This document shows, one piece after another, positions 17,541 to 25,497 of a stretch of 64,000 nucleotides of DNA. The notes beneath the pieces are model-generated. The model searched no databases. It was given only the letters and a program-made list of their open reading frames with translations, and had not been told where the DNA came from. A program made the translations under genes and the position numbers. How positions within the stretch are numbered: the first letter of the stretch is position 1; each line of letters opens with the position of its first letter. The stretch covers positions 186,001 to 250,000 of the forward strand of contig NZ_MLYO01000041.1 in the NCBI RefSeq assembly GCF_001866665.1, given 5' to 3'. This DNA is from Streptomyces monashensis (lineage in GTDB: Bacteria; Actinomycetota; Actinomycetes; Streptomycetales; Streptomycetaceae).

Positions 17541-18377
17541 GTGATCGCTCTGCTGCTGGCCCTGGGCAGCTCTCTCGCCTACGGATGCGCCGACTTCCTC
17601 GGCGGCCTGGGGGCCCGAAAGGCCCATGTGCTGCGCACCGTGATGGTCGCGGCGCCGGCCAGCCTCGCGGTGGAGTCGCTGCTGTGGCCGGTGCTCGGCG
17701 TAACGTTCAGCGGCGCGGCCCTCGGCTGGGGTGCGGCGTCCGGAGTCGCCTCGGCGGTCGCGTTCGTCCTGCTCTACCGCACCCTGGCGATCGGCCCGAT
17801 GAACGTGCTCTCGCCCGTCACCGCGCTCGTGTCCGCCGCGCTGCCCGTCGGCGTCGGCCTGCTCCAGGGTGACCGGCTGGGCAGCGCCGGACTGGTGGGC
17901 CTGCCGCTCGCGCTGGTCGCCGTGGTGCTGGTCAGCGCCGGACACGGCGCGGGCGCGGCACGCCCCTCGCGCACGGCGCTGCTGCTGGCCTTCGGCGCGG
18001 GCGCGGCCATCGCCCTCCAGCTGATCTGCCTGCACCAGGCACCCGCCGACAGCGGGGTCGCCCCGCTGATCATGGGCCGGGCGGTCTCCTCGGCCGTCAC
18101 CCTGGCCACCGCCGCTTCGCTGCGCCGCAGGCTCGGCGAGGAGCGGCCCGCGTACGGCATGTCGGCCGCAGCGGGTGTGCTGGACTCCGTGGCGAACCTG
18201 CTCTTCCTGCTCGCCGCCCGCGGCGGCGACCTCACCGTCGTCGCCGTGATCACCGCCCTCTATCCGGCCGGCACGGTCCTGCTCGCCCGCGGCGTCCTCG
18301 CCGAACGCATCCACCGCGGCCAACTGGTCGGCCTGGGCACCGCGGTCGCCGCGGTCAGTCTGCTGGCGCTCGCCTGA
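17541..18377 (+). CDS. DMT/EamA-family transporter
   Basis: A 278-residue membrane protein with ten hydrophobic helices arranged as two EamA repeats: LALGSSLAYGCADFLGG in the first and LLLAFGAGAAIALQL in the second. It ends with ITALYPAGTVLLARGVLAERI, the conserved drug/metabolite transporter loop. The GTG at 17541 follows AAGGGA. Members export amino acids or metabolites. The divergent XRE-cupin gene suggests ligand-induced expression. Confidence 0.87.
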   Translation: MIALLLALGSSLAYGCADFLGGLGARKAHVLRTVMVAAPASLAVESLLWPVLGVTFSGAALGWGAASGVASAVAFVLLYRTLAIGPMNVLSPVTALVSAALPVGVGLLQGDRLGSAGLVGLPLALVAVVLVSAGHGAGAARPSRTALLLAFGAGAAIALQLICLHQAPADSGVAPLIMGRAVSSAVTLATAASLRRRLGEERPAYGMSAAAGVLDSVANLLFLLAARGGDLTVVAVITALYPAGTVLLARGVLAERIHRGQLVGLGTAVAAVSLLALA

Positions 18378-18581
18378 CCTTCCATACGTCCGCTCTCGAA
18401 GCCGTCCCCGTCCGCACGGAAGCCGACCGGAACGGTCATCCCGCTCCGGAACACCGGTCTCAGTCCCGGTCCCAGTCTCGACGAAGCCGAAAGGCGGACC
18501 TACTGCACCGCCTGGACCGTATAAGGTCCCGGAAGTCCTGACCCCGCCCTCTCATCACACGCACGAATCGGAGACCCGCCC

Positions 18582-19289
18582 ATGACCGACATCCGTATCG
18601 CTCCCGCCGTCGCCGAAGCCTTTCCCGACACCCTCATCGCCGTGGTCACCGCCACGGGCCTGCGCGGGCGCGAGCCGTGGCCGCACACCGTCACCGCCCT
18701 GGAGGAGCTGGAACAGCGGCTGGCCGACGGCAGTTGGGCCCCGGCCGACGAGACCGACCCCCGCATCGAGGCCTGGCACACCGCCTACCGCTCCTTCGGC
18801 ACCAACCCGCGCCGCATCCGGCCCAGCGTCGACGCGCTCGGCCGCCGCATGGCGAAGAAGGGCGGCCTGCCGCGCATCAACCCGGCCGTCGACTCCTACA
18901 ACTCCGTCTCCGTGCGCCACGGCCTGCCCTCCGGTGCCTTCGACCTCGACCACGTCGCCGGCGACATCGACATCCGCCACGCCGACGGCACCGAGTCCTT
19001 CACCCCGCTCGGCGAGCCCGACACCGTCGAGACCCCGAAGCCGGGCGAAATCATCTACGCGGACAGCGAGATCGTCCTGACCCGGCACTGGAACCACCGC
19101 GACGCCCACCGCACCCGCGTCACCGAGGACTCCACCCGCGTCGCCTTCGTCCTGGAGACCCTCCACGCAGACCGGGACGGCGACCTCCTCAAGGTCGCGG
19201 CCGACGAACTCCAGGGCCTCCTCGCCCCGCACGCCCAGCAGACGGCCGTGTACCACCTCAGCCCGGAACAGCCCCGGGCAACGGTCTGA
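18582..19289 (+). CDS. Stand-alone B3/B4 tRNA-binding domain protein
   Basis: A 235-residue protein that is essentially one B3/4 domain, the fold that forms the editing site of the phenylalanyl-tRNA synthetase beta chain. Characteristic stretches are YRSFGTNPRRIRPSVDALGRRM and LPRINPAVDSYNSVSVRHGLPSGAFDLD. It has no synthetase core. Free-standing members are proposed to hydrolyse mischarged tRNA or to bind aminoacyl groups; that role is inferred from the family only. The ATG at 18582 follows GGAGAC. It is single-gene with no clear partner. Confidence 0.82.
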   Translation: MTDIRIAPAVAEAFPDTLIAVVTATGLRGREPWPHTVTALEELEQRLADGSWAPADETDPRIEAWHTAYRSFGTNPRRIRPSVDALGRRMAKKGGLPRINPAVDSYNSVSVRHGLPSGAFDLDHVAGDIDIRHADGTESFTPLGEPDTVETPKPGEIIYADSEIVLTRHWNHRDAHRTRVTEDSTRVAFVLETLHADRDGDLLKVAADELQGLLAPHAQQTAVYHLSPEQPRATV

Positions 19290-19322
19290 TTCCGCGGTCG
19301 GTTCGGCGCGCCCCTCTTGACG

Positions 19323-20288
19323 TCAGTGCGGGAAGGCGCGTGGGGGTCGCTGCCGGGGCAGCTCCTCGCGGAAGTCGGAGATGGCGGTGCTGATCTGGCG
19401 CATCAGGACCGTGTGTTCCAGGCGGTCGAGGTAGAGGTTCGCGCGCGCCAGGGCGGGCAGGTCGACACAGAAGTACAGCCCCATGAGCGGGTTGACGAAC
19501 AGTTCGCAGCCGCGGGTGCGCTCGGTGAACCGTACGTCGCCGAACTCCCCCCGCACGGCGGCGGCGACGGATCCGTGCACGATGCTCGGACGACTGGCAT
19601 GGCAGTCCTGGGCGTGGGCGACCGCGTCGAGATAGGCGGCACCTTCGGGGCTTTCGCGGGGCAGTGAGAACGCGCCCAGGTAGCCGCCCGCGCGGTCCAG
19701 GCGGGCCAGGTTCTCGAGCACGAGGGAATGGTTGACGCCGTGGTAGGCGTCCACCCCGAAGCCCACGCACGCCACGAGCCGGTGCGGGACCTCGTCCAGC
19801 CCGGCGACTGCCGCGAGGCCGGCCATGTCCTCCTCCGGTGTGCCGAGACCGTGTTCGTCCCCCTGCATCAGGATGTCGGTGCCGCCGTCCACCAGCACGA
19901 CCGCGTCCACGCCGCCGAGGTGTTCCAGCAGGGCCCGGTAGGCGGCACGCAACGGCTGGACACCCGTGAGGGGAAAGGCGTAGACGGTGTCGGGCAGTTC
20001 CCGCGAGCGCAGCCAGCGGGCGAGGGAGCGCTCGGGGAAGTAGTCGCCGCGCAACGGGGTGTCCGGGCGGACAGCGGCGACATCCTGCGCGACCCAGGAG
20101 TCGAGATCCAGACCGTACAGGTCGGAGAAGGACAGGCTGGCCAGGTGGACCTCCGCGCCGGCCGAACGCAGTGCGAGGGCCAGGGGCAGTCCGGCGTAGA
20201 CGTCGAAACCCCCGCCCGCACCGGCCACGAGGATCCGGCGCGCCTCGCGCAGGCGGGTGAAGAAGGGGGGTTCACACAACGAGAACAT
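19323..20288 (-). CDS. DUF1152-like conserved protein
   Basis: A 321-residue protein I assign to the DUF1152 group. The N-terminus RRILVAGAGGGFDVYAGLPLALAL looks like a nucleotide-binding loop, and VDAVVLVDGGTDILMQGDEHGLGTPEEDM is the family's most conserved block, rich in acidic residues. No enzyme activity is established for these proteins to my knowledge. ATG 20288 or GTG 20291 is the start, with AGG upstream. It has no linked partner, being followed across a short gap by the convergent B3/B4 gene. Confidence 0.75.
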   Translation of the reverse strand: MFSLCEPPFFTRLREARRILVAGAGGGFDVYAGLPLALALRSAGAEVHLASLSFSDLYGLDLDSWVAQDVAAVRPDTPLRGDYFPERSLARWLRSRELPDTVYAFPLTGVQPLRAAYRALLEHLGGVDAVVLVDGGTDILMQGDEHGLGTPEEDMAGLAAVAGLDEVPHRLVACVGFGVDAYHGVNHSLVLENLARLDRAGGYLGAFSLPRESPEGAAYLDAVAHAQDCHASRPSIVHGSVAAAVRGEFGDVRFTERTRGCELFVNPLMGLYFCVDLPALARANLYLDRLEHTVLMRQISTAISDFREELPRQRPPRAFPH

Positions 20289-20681
20289 CACCAGAACCTA
20301 ACAAGGCCGGTGTGCTTCCCGAACAGCGGACCGGTCAACGAGCGGCCCCGGTGCCGGACTTGGACGGCGGCTTCTCGCGCCGCGGTGTGTGCCGCGGCCG
20401 CGGCCGCGTACGTCGTGCCGTCGAGGTGGTCACAGAAGCCGGGCCCCTTGCGCCGGTCTCCGTGACCGTCTCGTGCGGTCGGGGCCGTCGCCGAGTTCGG
20501 GGGGACGGCCATGGACGAGGCCGCCCCGCCCGCAGGGCGACGGCACGCCGGGACAGGCACCCGCCCGGCCCGACGGGCTGAAGCGGTGCTCCCGCGTGCC
20601 CCCCTCGTCAGAGGGCGAGGCCGGGCAGGCGCGGCGCCACGGCTCCAGGGTGCGGTGCCCTGCGACGCTGCCGGAGCCCGG
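20289..20681. other. Intergenic region, no gene seen
   Basis: Nearly 400 bases without a credible gene. It includes an alternating GCCGCG run near 20391-20411 and otherwise high-GC sequence with only shadow frames. It may hold the promoter of the DUF1152-like gene. I see no operator. Confidence 0.35.
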
Positions 20682-21407
20682 TCACCAGGGCACTTCCCCC
20701 GCGTCGTCGAAGAAACGGCCGGTCGGACCGTCGTCGGGCAGGGCCGCGAGCCGGAGCGCGACCGCCGCGCCCTGTTCCGGGGTGCGCACGCCGCGGAAGC
20801 CGTTGAGGTCGGTCGCGCAGAAGCCGGGGCAGGCGGCGTTGATCAGGATGTTCGTGTCGTGCAACTCCTTGGCGTACTGAACCGTGACGGCGTTGAGGAA
20901 GGTCTTCGACGGCGCGTAGGCGACGGCGATCGGACCCGTTTCGGCGCCGGGGGTGGTCTGGCGGGTGAGGGAGCCGACGCTGCTGGACATGTTCACGATC
21001 CGCGGCGACGTCGAGCGGCGCAGCAACGGCAGCATCGCGTTGGTGACGCGGATGACTCCGATCACGTTGGTCTGCACGGCTGCCCACACCGTCGAGGGAT
21101 CGACCGTGGTGGGCAGCTGCGGCGCGCTGCCGGTGATCCCGGCGTTGTTGACCAGCACGTCGAGGCGGCCGGCGCGGTCCTGGACCAGCCCGGCGGCGGC
21201 CGTCACGCTCGCGTCGTCGGTCACGTCGAGCGGTACGCCGAACGCGTCGACGCCGGCCGCCAGCAGCTTCGCCACGGCGGCCTCGCGCCGCTCCTCGTCC
21301 CGTGCGCCGACGCCGACGCTCCAGCCGAGTGCGCCCAGACCGGCCGCGATCTCGTAACCGATCCCCTTGTTCGCGCCGGTCACCAGCGCGATCGTCTGTT
21401 CGTTCAT
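20682..21407 (-). CDS. SDR-family oxidoreductase
   Basis: A 241-residue classical short-chain dehydrogenase. It has TGANKGIGYEIA (TGxxxGxG cofactor motif) at residues 10-21, NNAG, the catalytic SSS of VNMSSSVGSL, and the active pair in AYAPSKTFLN (Tyr-x-x-x-Lys). The sequence resembles plant- and bacteria-type carbonyl reductases (ALVTGANKGIG, and VTVQYAKEL later). The ATG at 21407 follows GGGGAGG. It diverges from a LysR gene that probably controls it. Substrate unknown. Confidence 0.9.
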   Translation of the reverse strand: MNEQTIALVTGANKGIGYEIAAGLGALGWSVGVGARDEERREAAVAKLLAAGVDAFGVPLDVTDDASVTAAAGLVQDRAGRLDVLVNNAGITGSAPQLPTTVDPSTVWAAVQTNVIGVIRVTNAMLPLLRRSTSPRIVNMSSSVGSLTRQTTPGAETGPIAVAYAPSKTFLNAVTVQYAKELHDTNILINAACPGFCATDLNGFRGVRTPEQGAAVALRLAALPDDGPTGRFFDDAGEVPW

Positions 21408-21463
21408 ACGGCCGATCCTCCCCGGGCCGTGCGGTACCGGGCCAACACCGAATGGGTGGGCAG

Positions 21464-21482
21464 CGATACCTGGCGGGTATCG
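21464..21482. promoter_or_regulatory. LysR-type operator between SDR and LysR genes
   Basis: CGATACC-TGGCG-GGTATCG is a perfect inverted repeat with a five-base centre and contains a T-N11-A core, the consensus LysR box. It is centred between the divergent starts at 21407 and 21514. Confidence 0.7.
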
Positions 21483-21513
21483 ATCCCGGTCGGGGGCCGG
21501 GTAGCATCGCGGT

Positions 21514-22362
21514 GTGGAGACACGGGAGCTGCGGTACTTCGTCGCCGTCGCCGAGGAGCTGCACTTCGGGAGGGCCGCGCAGCGGCTCGGCATCGCGCAG
21601 CCTCCGCTGTCGCGGGCGATCCATCAGCTCGAACGGCGTCTCGGGGCGTCGCTGCTGGAACGCACCAGCCGCACGGTCACCCTGACGGAGGCCGGGTCGG
21701 TGCTCCTGCAGGAGGCCCGGGCGGCGCTGGACGCGGTCGAGGCCGCCGAGCGTCGTACCCGCCGTGCCGCCCTCGCCGCGACCGGCCGGCCGGGCGTGGT
21801 CCTCGCCACGAAGGCGGGCGCTTCCAGCGAGCTGGTGGCGAAACTGCTCGACGCCTACGCCGCCGAACCCGATGCGGTCACCGTGGACCTGCTGCTGTGC
21901 GGGATCGGCGAGCAGGAACGACTGCTGCGCGACGGCCGGGCCGACGTGGCCCTGCTGCACCTGCCGTTCGACTCGGCATCCGGTTTCGACACCGAGGAAC
22001 TCCGCGCGGAGGGACAGGTCGTGGTGCTGCCGGCCGGGCATCCCCTCACCGGCCGGACCCAGGTGCGGATGGCCGAGGTCACCGAGCTGCCCGACCTGCC
22101 GTTGCCGCGCTGGCCGGGCCCCGACGGTGCGTACCCCGAGGGTCCGGGGCCGCGGGCTCGCGACCATGCGCAACTGCTCCAGCTGATCGCGCTCGGCCGC
22201 GCCTGCTGGATCGCGCCGGAGTCGTGCCGAGCGCAGCTGAGCGAGGATCTCGCCGCCGTGCCGGTGCTGGACGCGCCGATGGTCACGACGGTCATCGCGT
22301 GGCCGCCCCAGAGCCGGTCCCGAGCCGTCGCGGGCCTCGTCCGGGCCGCGACACGTCACTGA
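21514..22362 (+). CDS. LysR-family transcriptional regulator
   Basis: A 282-residue LysR protein starting METRELRYFVAVAEELHFGRAAQRLGIAQPPLSRAIHQLERRLG, the canonical HTH, followed by a two-lobe effector domain of which the second half is a little short. It starts at GTG 21514. It probably activates or represses the divergent SDR gene through the palindrome at 21464-21482. Confidence 0.88.
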   Translation: METRELRYFVAVAEELHFGRAAQRLGIAQPPLSRAIHQLERRLGASLLERTSRTVTLTEAGSVLLQEARAALDAVEAAERRTRRAALAATGRPGVVLATKAGASSELVAKLLDAYAAEPDAVTVDLLLCGIGEQERLLRDGRADVALLHLPFDSASGFDTEELRAEGQVVVLPAGHPLTGRTQVRMAEVTELPDLPLPRWPGPDGAYPEGPGPRARDHAQLLQLIALGRACWIAPESCRAQLSEDLAAVPVLDAPMVTTVIAWPPQSRSRAVAGLVRAATRH

Positions 22363-22567
22363 ACGCCCGCCCGCGCCTCGCACCACGTCCCGCCGACCGG
22401 CCGGCCGCGCGGGACGGGACAACGCCGTGCGGCGGTCGGCCCGGCTCCGTTCACTGCGCCGCGCACGATGCGGTGCCCTCGCGGGAAACCACCCTCGGGA
22501 GCGGTGCCGGGTGGCTGCGACGTCGGTCCGGCCCCGCGCCCGACGCACTGCGCGTTGCGGGCGGGCT

Positions 22568-22777
22568 TCAGGCACGCACCCCTGCGAGTCCCGTCTGCGG
22601 GAAGAACGCGTAACCCCGGCCTGCCTCCCAGGCGTCCGACGCCTGCCGCGCCGATGCCGTGGCGTCGGCCTCGGTCGTGCAGCCGACCGCCACGTACGGA
22701 AGACGCGGATCCTGATCGACACTGTCGATGCGGAACGTCACGGCGTAGATCCAGACGTTTGCCGGGCCGAAGATCAT
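22568..22777 (-). CDS. Small ORF coupled to the sirtuin gene
   Basis: A 69-codon frame whose ATG (22777-22775) overlaps the sirtuin TGA by the ATGA arrangement, a strong sign of translational coupling. The product starts MIFGPANVWIYAVTFRID, with VAVGCTTEADATASARQA later: a beta-strand then an amphipathic helix, like many small actinobacterial proteins of unknown function. I recognise no family. Codon use matches the neighbours. The overlap, not homology, is the main evidence. Confidence 0.55.
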   Translation of the reverse strand: MIFGPANVWIYAVTFRIDSVDQDPRLPYVAVGCTTEADATASARQASDAWEAGRGYAFFPQTGLAGVRA

Positions 22778-23673
22778 AGTGGGCCGCCCCGGCCGAGCGG
22801 GACGCCCAGCCGGCCGGCCACGGTGGTGAGGGCGTCGCCCAGAGGGAGCGCGACCCGGGTGAGGGCGTGCCCGTCGCCCCGGGTCGGGTCCCTGTTGACG
22901 ATCAGGACCGGAGTTCCGGCCCGGGCCGCCTGGCGGACGAACCGGAGCCCGGACATCACCGTCAGCGAGGACCCCAGGACCAGCAGGGAGGCCGCCGCAC
23001 GGACCAGCCCACGACAGTGCTCCACCCGTTGCGGCGGGACGGCCTCGCCGAAGAACACCACGTCCGGCTTGAGGACGCCGCCGCACACCGTACAGGGCAG
23101 GACACGGAAGTCCCCGACCTGCTCGTCGGTGAGGTCGGCATCGCCGTCCGGGTTGATCCCGGCGGCCACCGGCGCGAAGCCCGCGTTGGCCTCCTCCAGC
23201 CGCCGGGCGAGTTCGCGGCGCGGGCTGAGAGCGCCGCAGGAGAGACAGACGACCCGGTCCAGACCCCCGTGGAGTTCCACGACGTCGTCGGTGCCGGCGG
23301 CCTGGTGCAGACCGTCGACGTTCTGGGTGATCACACCCGAGAGCAGGCCGTGCCGCCCGAACGCGGCCACGGCCCGGTGCCCGGCGTTGGGGCGGGCGCG
23401 GCCGAAGGTGCGCCAGCCGAGGTGGCTGCGCGCCCAGTACCGGCGCCGGGCCTGGGCGCTGGCGGTGAAGTCCTGGTAGGTCATCGGGGTGTGCCGGCTC
23501 AGGCTCCCGCCCTCGCCCCGGTAGTCGGGGATGCCCGATTCGGTGGAGATGCCCGCTCCGCTGAGCACCAGCACACCGCCGGTGCGCAGCACATCGGCGA
23601 TCGGCTCCAGATCCGTGGTGCCCGGCGGCAGCTCCTGGGTGGGGGTCCAGCTCAGAGTGGGGCGCATGCGCAT
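22774..23673 (-). CDS. Sir2-family NAD-dependent protein deacylase
   Basis: A 299-residue sirtuin. It shows the NAD-binding GAGISTESGIPDYRG, the TQNVDGLH motif, the catalytic His in ELHGG, two Cys pairs for zinc (CLSC and CTVC), and FFGEAVP and GSSLTV further on. Sirtuins remove acetyl or longer acyl groups from lysines using NAD. The zinc spacing contains an insert of about 45 residues between the Cys pairs. Bacterial class II-like sirtuins often carry such an insert. It is followed by an overlapping small gene. Confidence 0.9.
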   Translation of the reverse strand: MRMRPTLSWTPTQELPPGTTDLEPIADVLRTGGVLVLSGAGISTESGIPDYRGEGGSLSRHTPMTYQDFTASAQARRRYWARSHLGWRTFGRARPNAGHRAVAAFGRHGLLSGVITQNVDGLHQAAGTDDVVELHGGLDRVVCLSCGALSPRRELARRLEEANAGFAPVAAGINPDGDADLTDEQVGDFRVLPCTVCGGVLKPDVVFFGEAVPPQRVEHCRGLVRAAASLLVLGSSLTVMSGLRFVRQAARAGTPVLIVNRDPTRGDGHALTRVALPLGDALTTVAGRLGVPLGRGGPL

Positions 23674-23848
23674 ACCGCCAGGGTACGAAACCGGCGGCCG
23701 TCCTCCGTCCGTACCGTCCGGCGAGCGGCCGAGGTGTGGCTGGACGGCGGGTCCGCCCTACCTCGTGTCCGGGGGTCTGCCGGAGTGTCCGAGAGCAGCC
23801 GTGCATGATCCGCTGTTCGCAGGTGAACCGTGCGAGAGAGGTGGAGAG

Positions 23849-24511
23849 TTGAAGGCTCGGATCGGATACGTCGCGTGGGTCGCGGGCGTAGCGCAGTTCC
23901 TCGTGGCCCACGTGATCGTCGAGTCGGCCTGGAGCAGGCCGTACAGTTGGGCGCGGAACAACATCAGCGACTTGGGCAACGTGCACTGCGCGATGCAGTC
24001 GACACCCGAACCACGCTATGTCTGCTCGCCCGAACACGGCCTGATGAACGCCTCGTTCGTGGCTTTGGGGACGCTCCTCGTCGTCGGTGTCGTCTGCGCC
24101 GGGTTCCTGTGGGGCACGGGCGCGACGGCGAGGGTGGCCCGGTATCTGGTGGCCTGCGCCGGAGTGGGATTCGCGCTGGCCGGGCTGGCGCCTGCGGACG
24201 TCCACGAGAACCAGCATGTCCTGGGTGCCCTGCTCATCATGGCCATGGGCAACATCGGCCTGGTGCTGACGGGAGTTGGCCTGGCGGACGGAGCGCCGGG
24301 TCCGCTGCGCTGGGCGACCGGCCTGCTGGGAGCAGCGGCGTCCACGTCCTTCGTGCTCTTTCTCTCCCACCGCTACCTCGGACTCGGCATGGGAGGCATG
24401 GAGCGGGCAGCGGCGTTTCCCCTCCTGGCGTGGACGCTGTTCATCGGGGTCCGCGGCCTGCTCTGCCAGGCGGCTCGCAGGGAGCCGGACCACGGACCGG
24501 CGTGGGCCTGA
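23849..24511 (+). CDS. DUF998-like membrane protein
   Basis: A 220-residue protein with six hydrophobic segments. It carries WARNNISDLGN near the start and CSPEHGLMNASFVALG, both typical of the DUF998 group (NxISDLG, and HxxMN next to helix 2), then FVLFLSHRYLGLGMGGMERAA. The start is the TTG at 23849 beside GAGAGGTGGAGAG; a GTG at 23801 is the alternative but has no ribosome site. Integral membrane protein of unknown function, not evidently part of an operon. Confidence 0.75.
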   Translation: MKARIGYVAWVAGVAQFLVAHVIVESAWSRPYSWARNNISDLGNVHCAMQSTPEPRYVCSPEHGLMNASFVALGTLLVVGVVCAGFLWGTGATARVARYLVACAGVGFALAGLAPADVHENQHVLGALLIMAMGNIGLVLTGVGLADGAPGPLRWATGLLGAAASTSFVLFLSHRYLGLGMGGMERAAAFPLLAWTLFIGVRGLLCQAARREPDHGPAWA

Positions 24512-24562
24512 CGGCCGTTCGTCCGGCGTGCGTCGATACGCGCCGAGCCGTCGAACGGCGCT

Positions 24563-25471
24563 CTACGGTCTGCCTGTGCGGGGCCGTGGTGCGGTGTCGT
24601 CGTCGAGCTTGTCCAGGAAGCCGGCGAGGGTGTCGGCGACCTCGTCGAGGCTGCGGGCGGCGAAGAGGACGGGCTGGTAACCGCCGACGTCGTAGGGGGT
24701 GGCGAGCATGGCGTCGATGTCCAGCCGCCGGATGCGGGATGCCTGGAGCCGGCGGATCTCTCCGTAGGAGGAGAGCAGGGCCGCGCCGTAGGCCTTGGGC
24801 GTTCCGTTCTCCCGCAGGACGCCGTACTCGAGCGTGAACCAGTACACGTCGCTGATCATCTGGAGCACGTCCTTGCGCTCGATGCGCTCGGCGGCCTGGC
24901 CGATCAGGCGGTAGATGTCGGCGAAGGCGGGGGAGGAGAGGTGGATCCCGTGCCCGAAGACGTCGTGGATGATGTCGGGTTCGGGGGTGAACAGCGGGAC
25001 GGCCGGGTGGCGCACGAACTGGACGGCGTGGAAGTAGCCGGCCCCCATCGAGCCCAGGAACCGCTTGTTCGGGACGACTCCTCCCGCGAGGGTGAAGTCG
25101 AAGCCGGTCAGCCGCCGCAGCTGGGAGCCGACCTCGGCATGCTGCGGGATGTGGTCGGCAGGAATGGGGGCCTGGTCCCGGGCGCCGAGCGCGGCGCGGC
25201 AGGCATGCTCGTCCTGGGCGCCGAGCAGCGCCCGGTGCACGGTCCGCCAGGTCCGCTCCTCGCCCTCGCTGTAGTCGACCGCCGGGTAGGGATCACCGAC
25301 CCGGTGACCGCGGGCGACGGCGGCGATCGTCCTGCGCCGCAGCAGGTAGTGCGGATCGCTCAGCCCGGGGTGATCGGCAGCCACGCCCAGTCGGCCGTCG
25401 GCTGCTATGGGCGTTCGCAGGGGAATACCGCTCACGCACCTGATCTTCCCATCGGGGGGAGGAGTACACAT
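24563..25471 (-). CDS. Pterin-dependent aromatic amino acid hydroxylase
   Basis: A protein of about 302 residues homologous to bacterial phenylalanine 4-monooxygenase. Diagnostic are PDIIHDVFGHGIHLSSPAFADIY, with the two iron-binding histidines, and WFTLEYGV, with the iron-binding glutamate, plus GGVVPNKRFLGSMG. The family hydroxylates Phe (or Trp) with oxygen and a tetrahydropterin. There is no N-terminal ACT regulatory domain. The start is uncertain: ATG 25471 has no clear ribosome site, and GTG 25435 (VSGIPLRT) is possible. No pterin-recycling gene lies next to it, and the MFS gene ends 26 bases upstream, so they may form an operon. Confidence 0.87.
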   Translation of the reverse strand: MCTPPPDGKIRCVSGIPLRTPIAADGRLGVAADHPGLSDPHYLLRRRTIAAVARGHRVGDPYPAVDYSEGEERTWRTVHRALLGAQDEHACRAALGARDQAPIPADHIPQHAEVGSQLRRLTGFDFTLAGGVVPNKRFLGSMGAGYFHAVQFVRHPAVPLFTPEPDIIHDVFGHGIHLSSPAFADIYRLIGQAAERIERKDVLQMISDVYWFTLEYGVLRENGTPKAYGAALLSSYGEIRRLQASRIRRLDIDAMLATPYDVGGYQPVLFAARSLDEVADTLAGFLDKLDDDTAPRPRTGRP

Positions 25472-25497
25472 CTCGGCACGTGGCCGGCAGAGCACTC

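Noticed and set aside
20391..20411. GCCGCG run considered as a repeat or CRISPR-like element
   Set aside because: It is a short alternating G/C stretch without spacers or copies, ordinary for this base composition.
24563..25471. Aromatic hydroxylase as part of the NRPS locus
   Set aside because: It lies about 20 kb away, has its own LysR/MFS context, and there is no sequence link to the NRPS genes.
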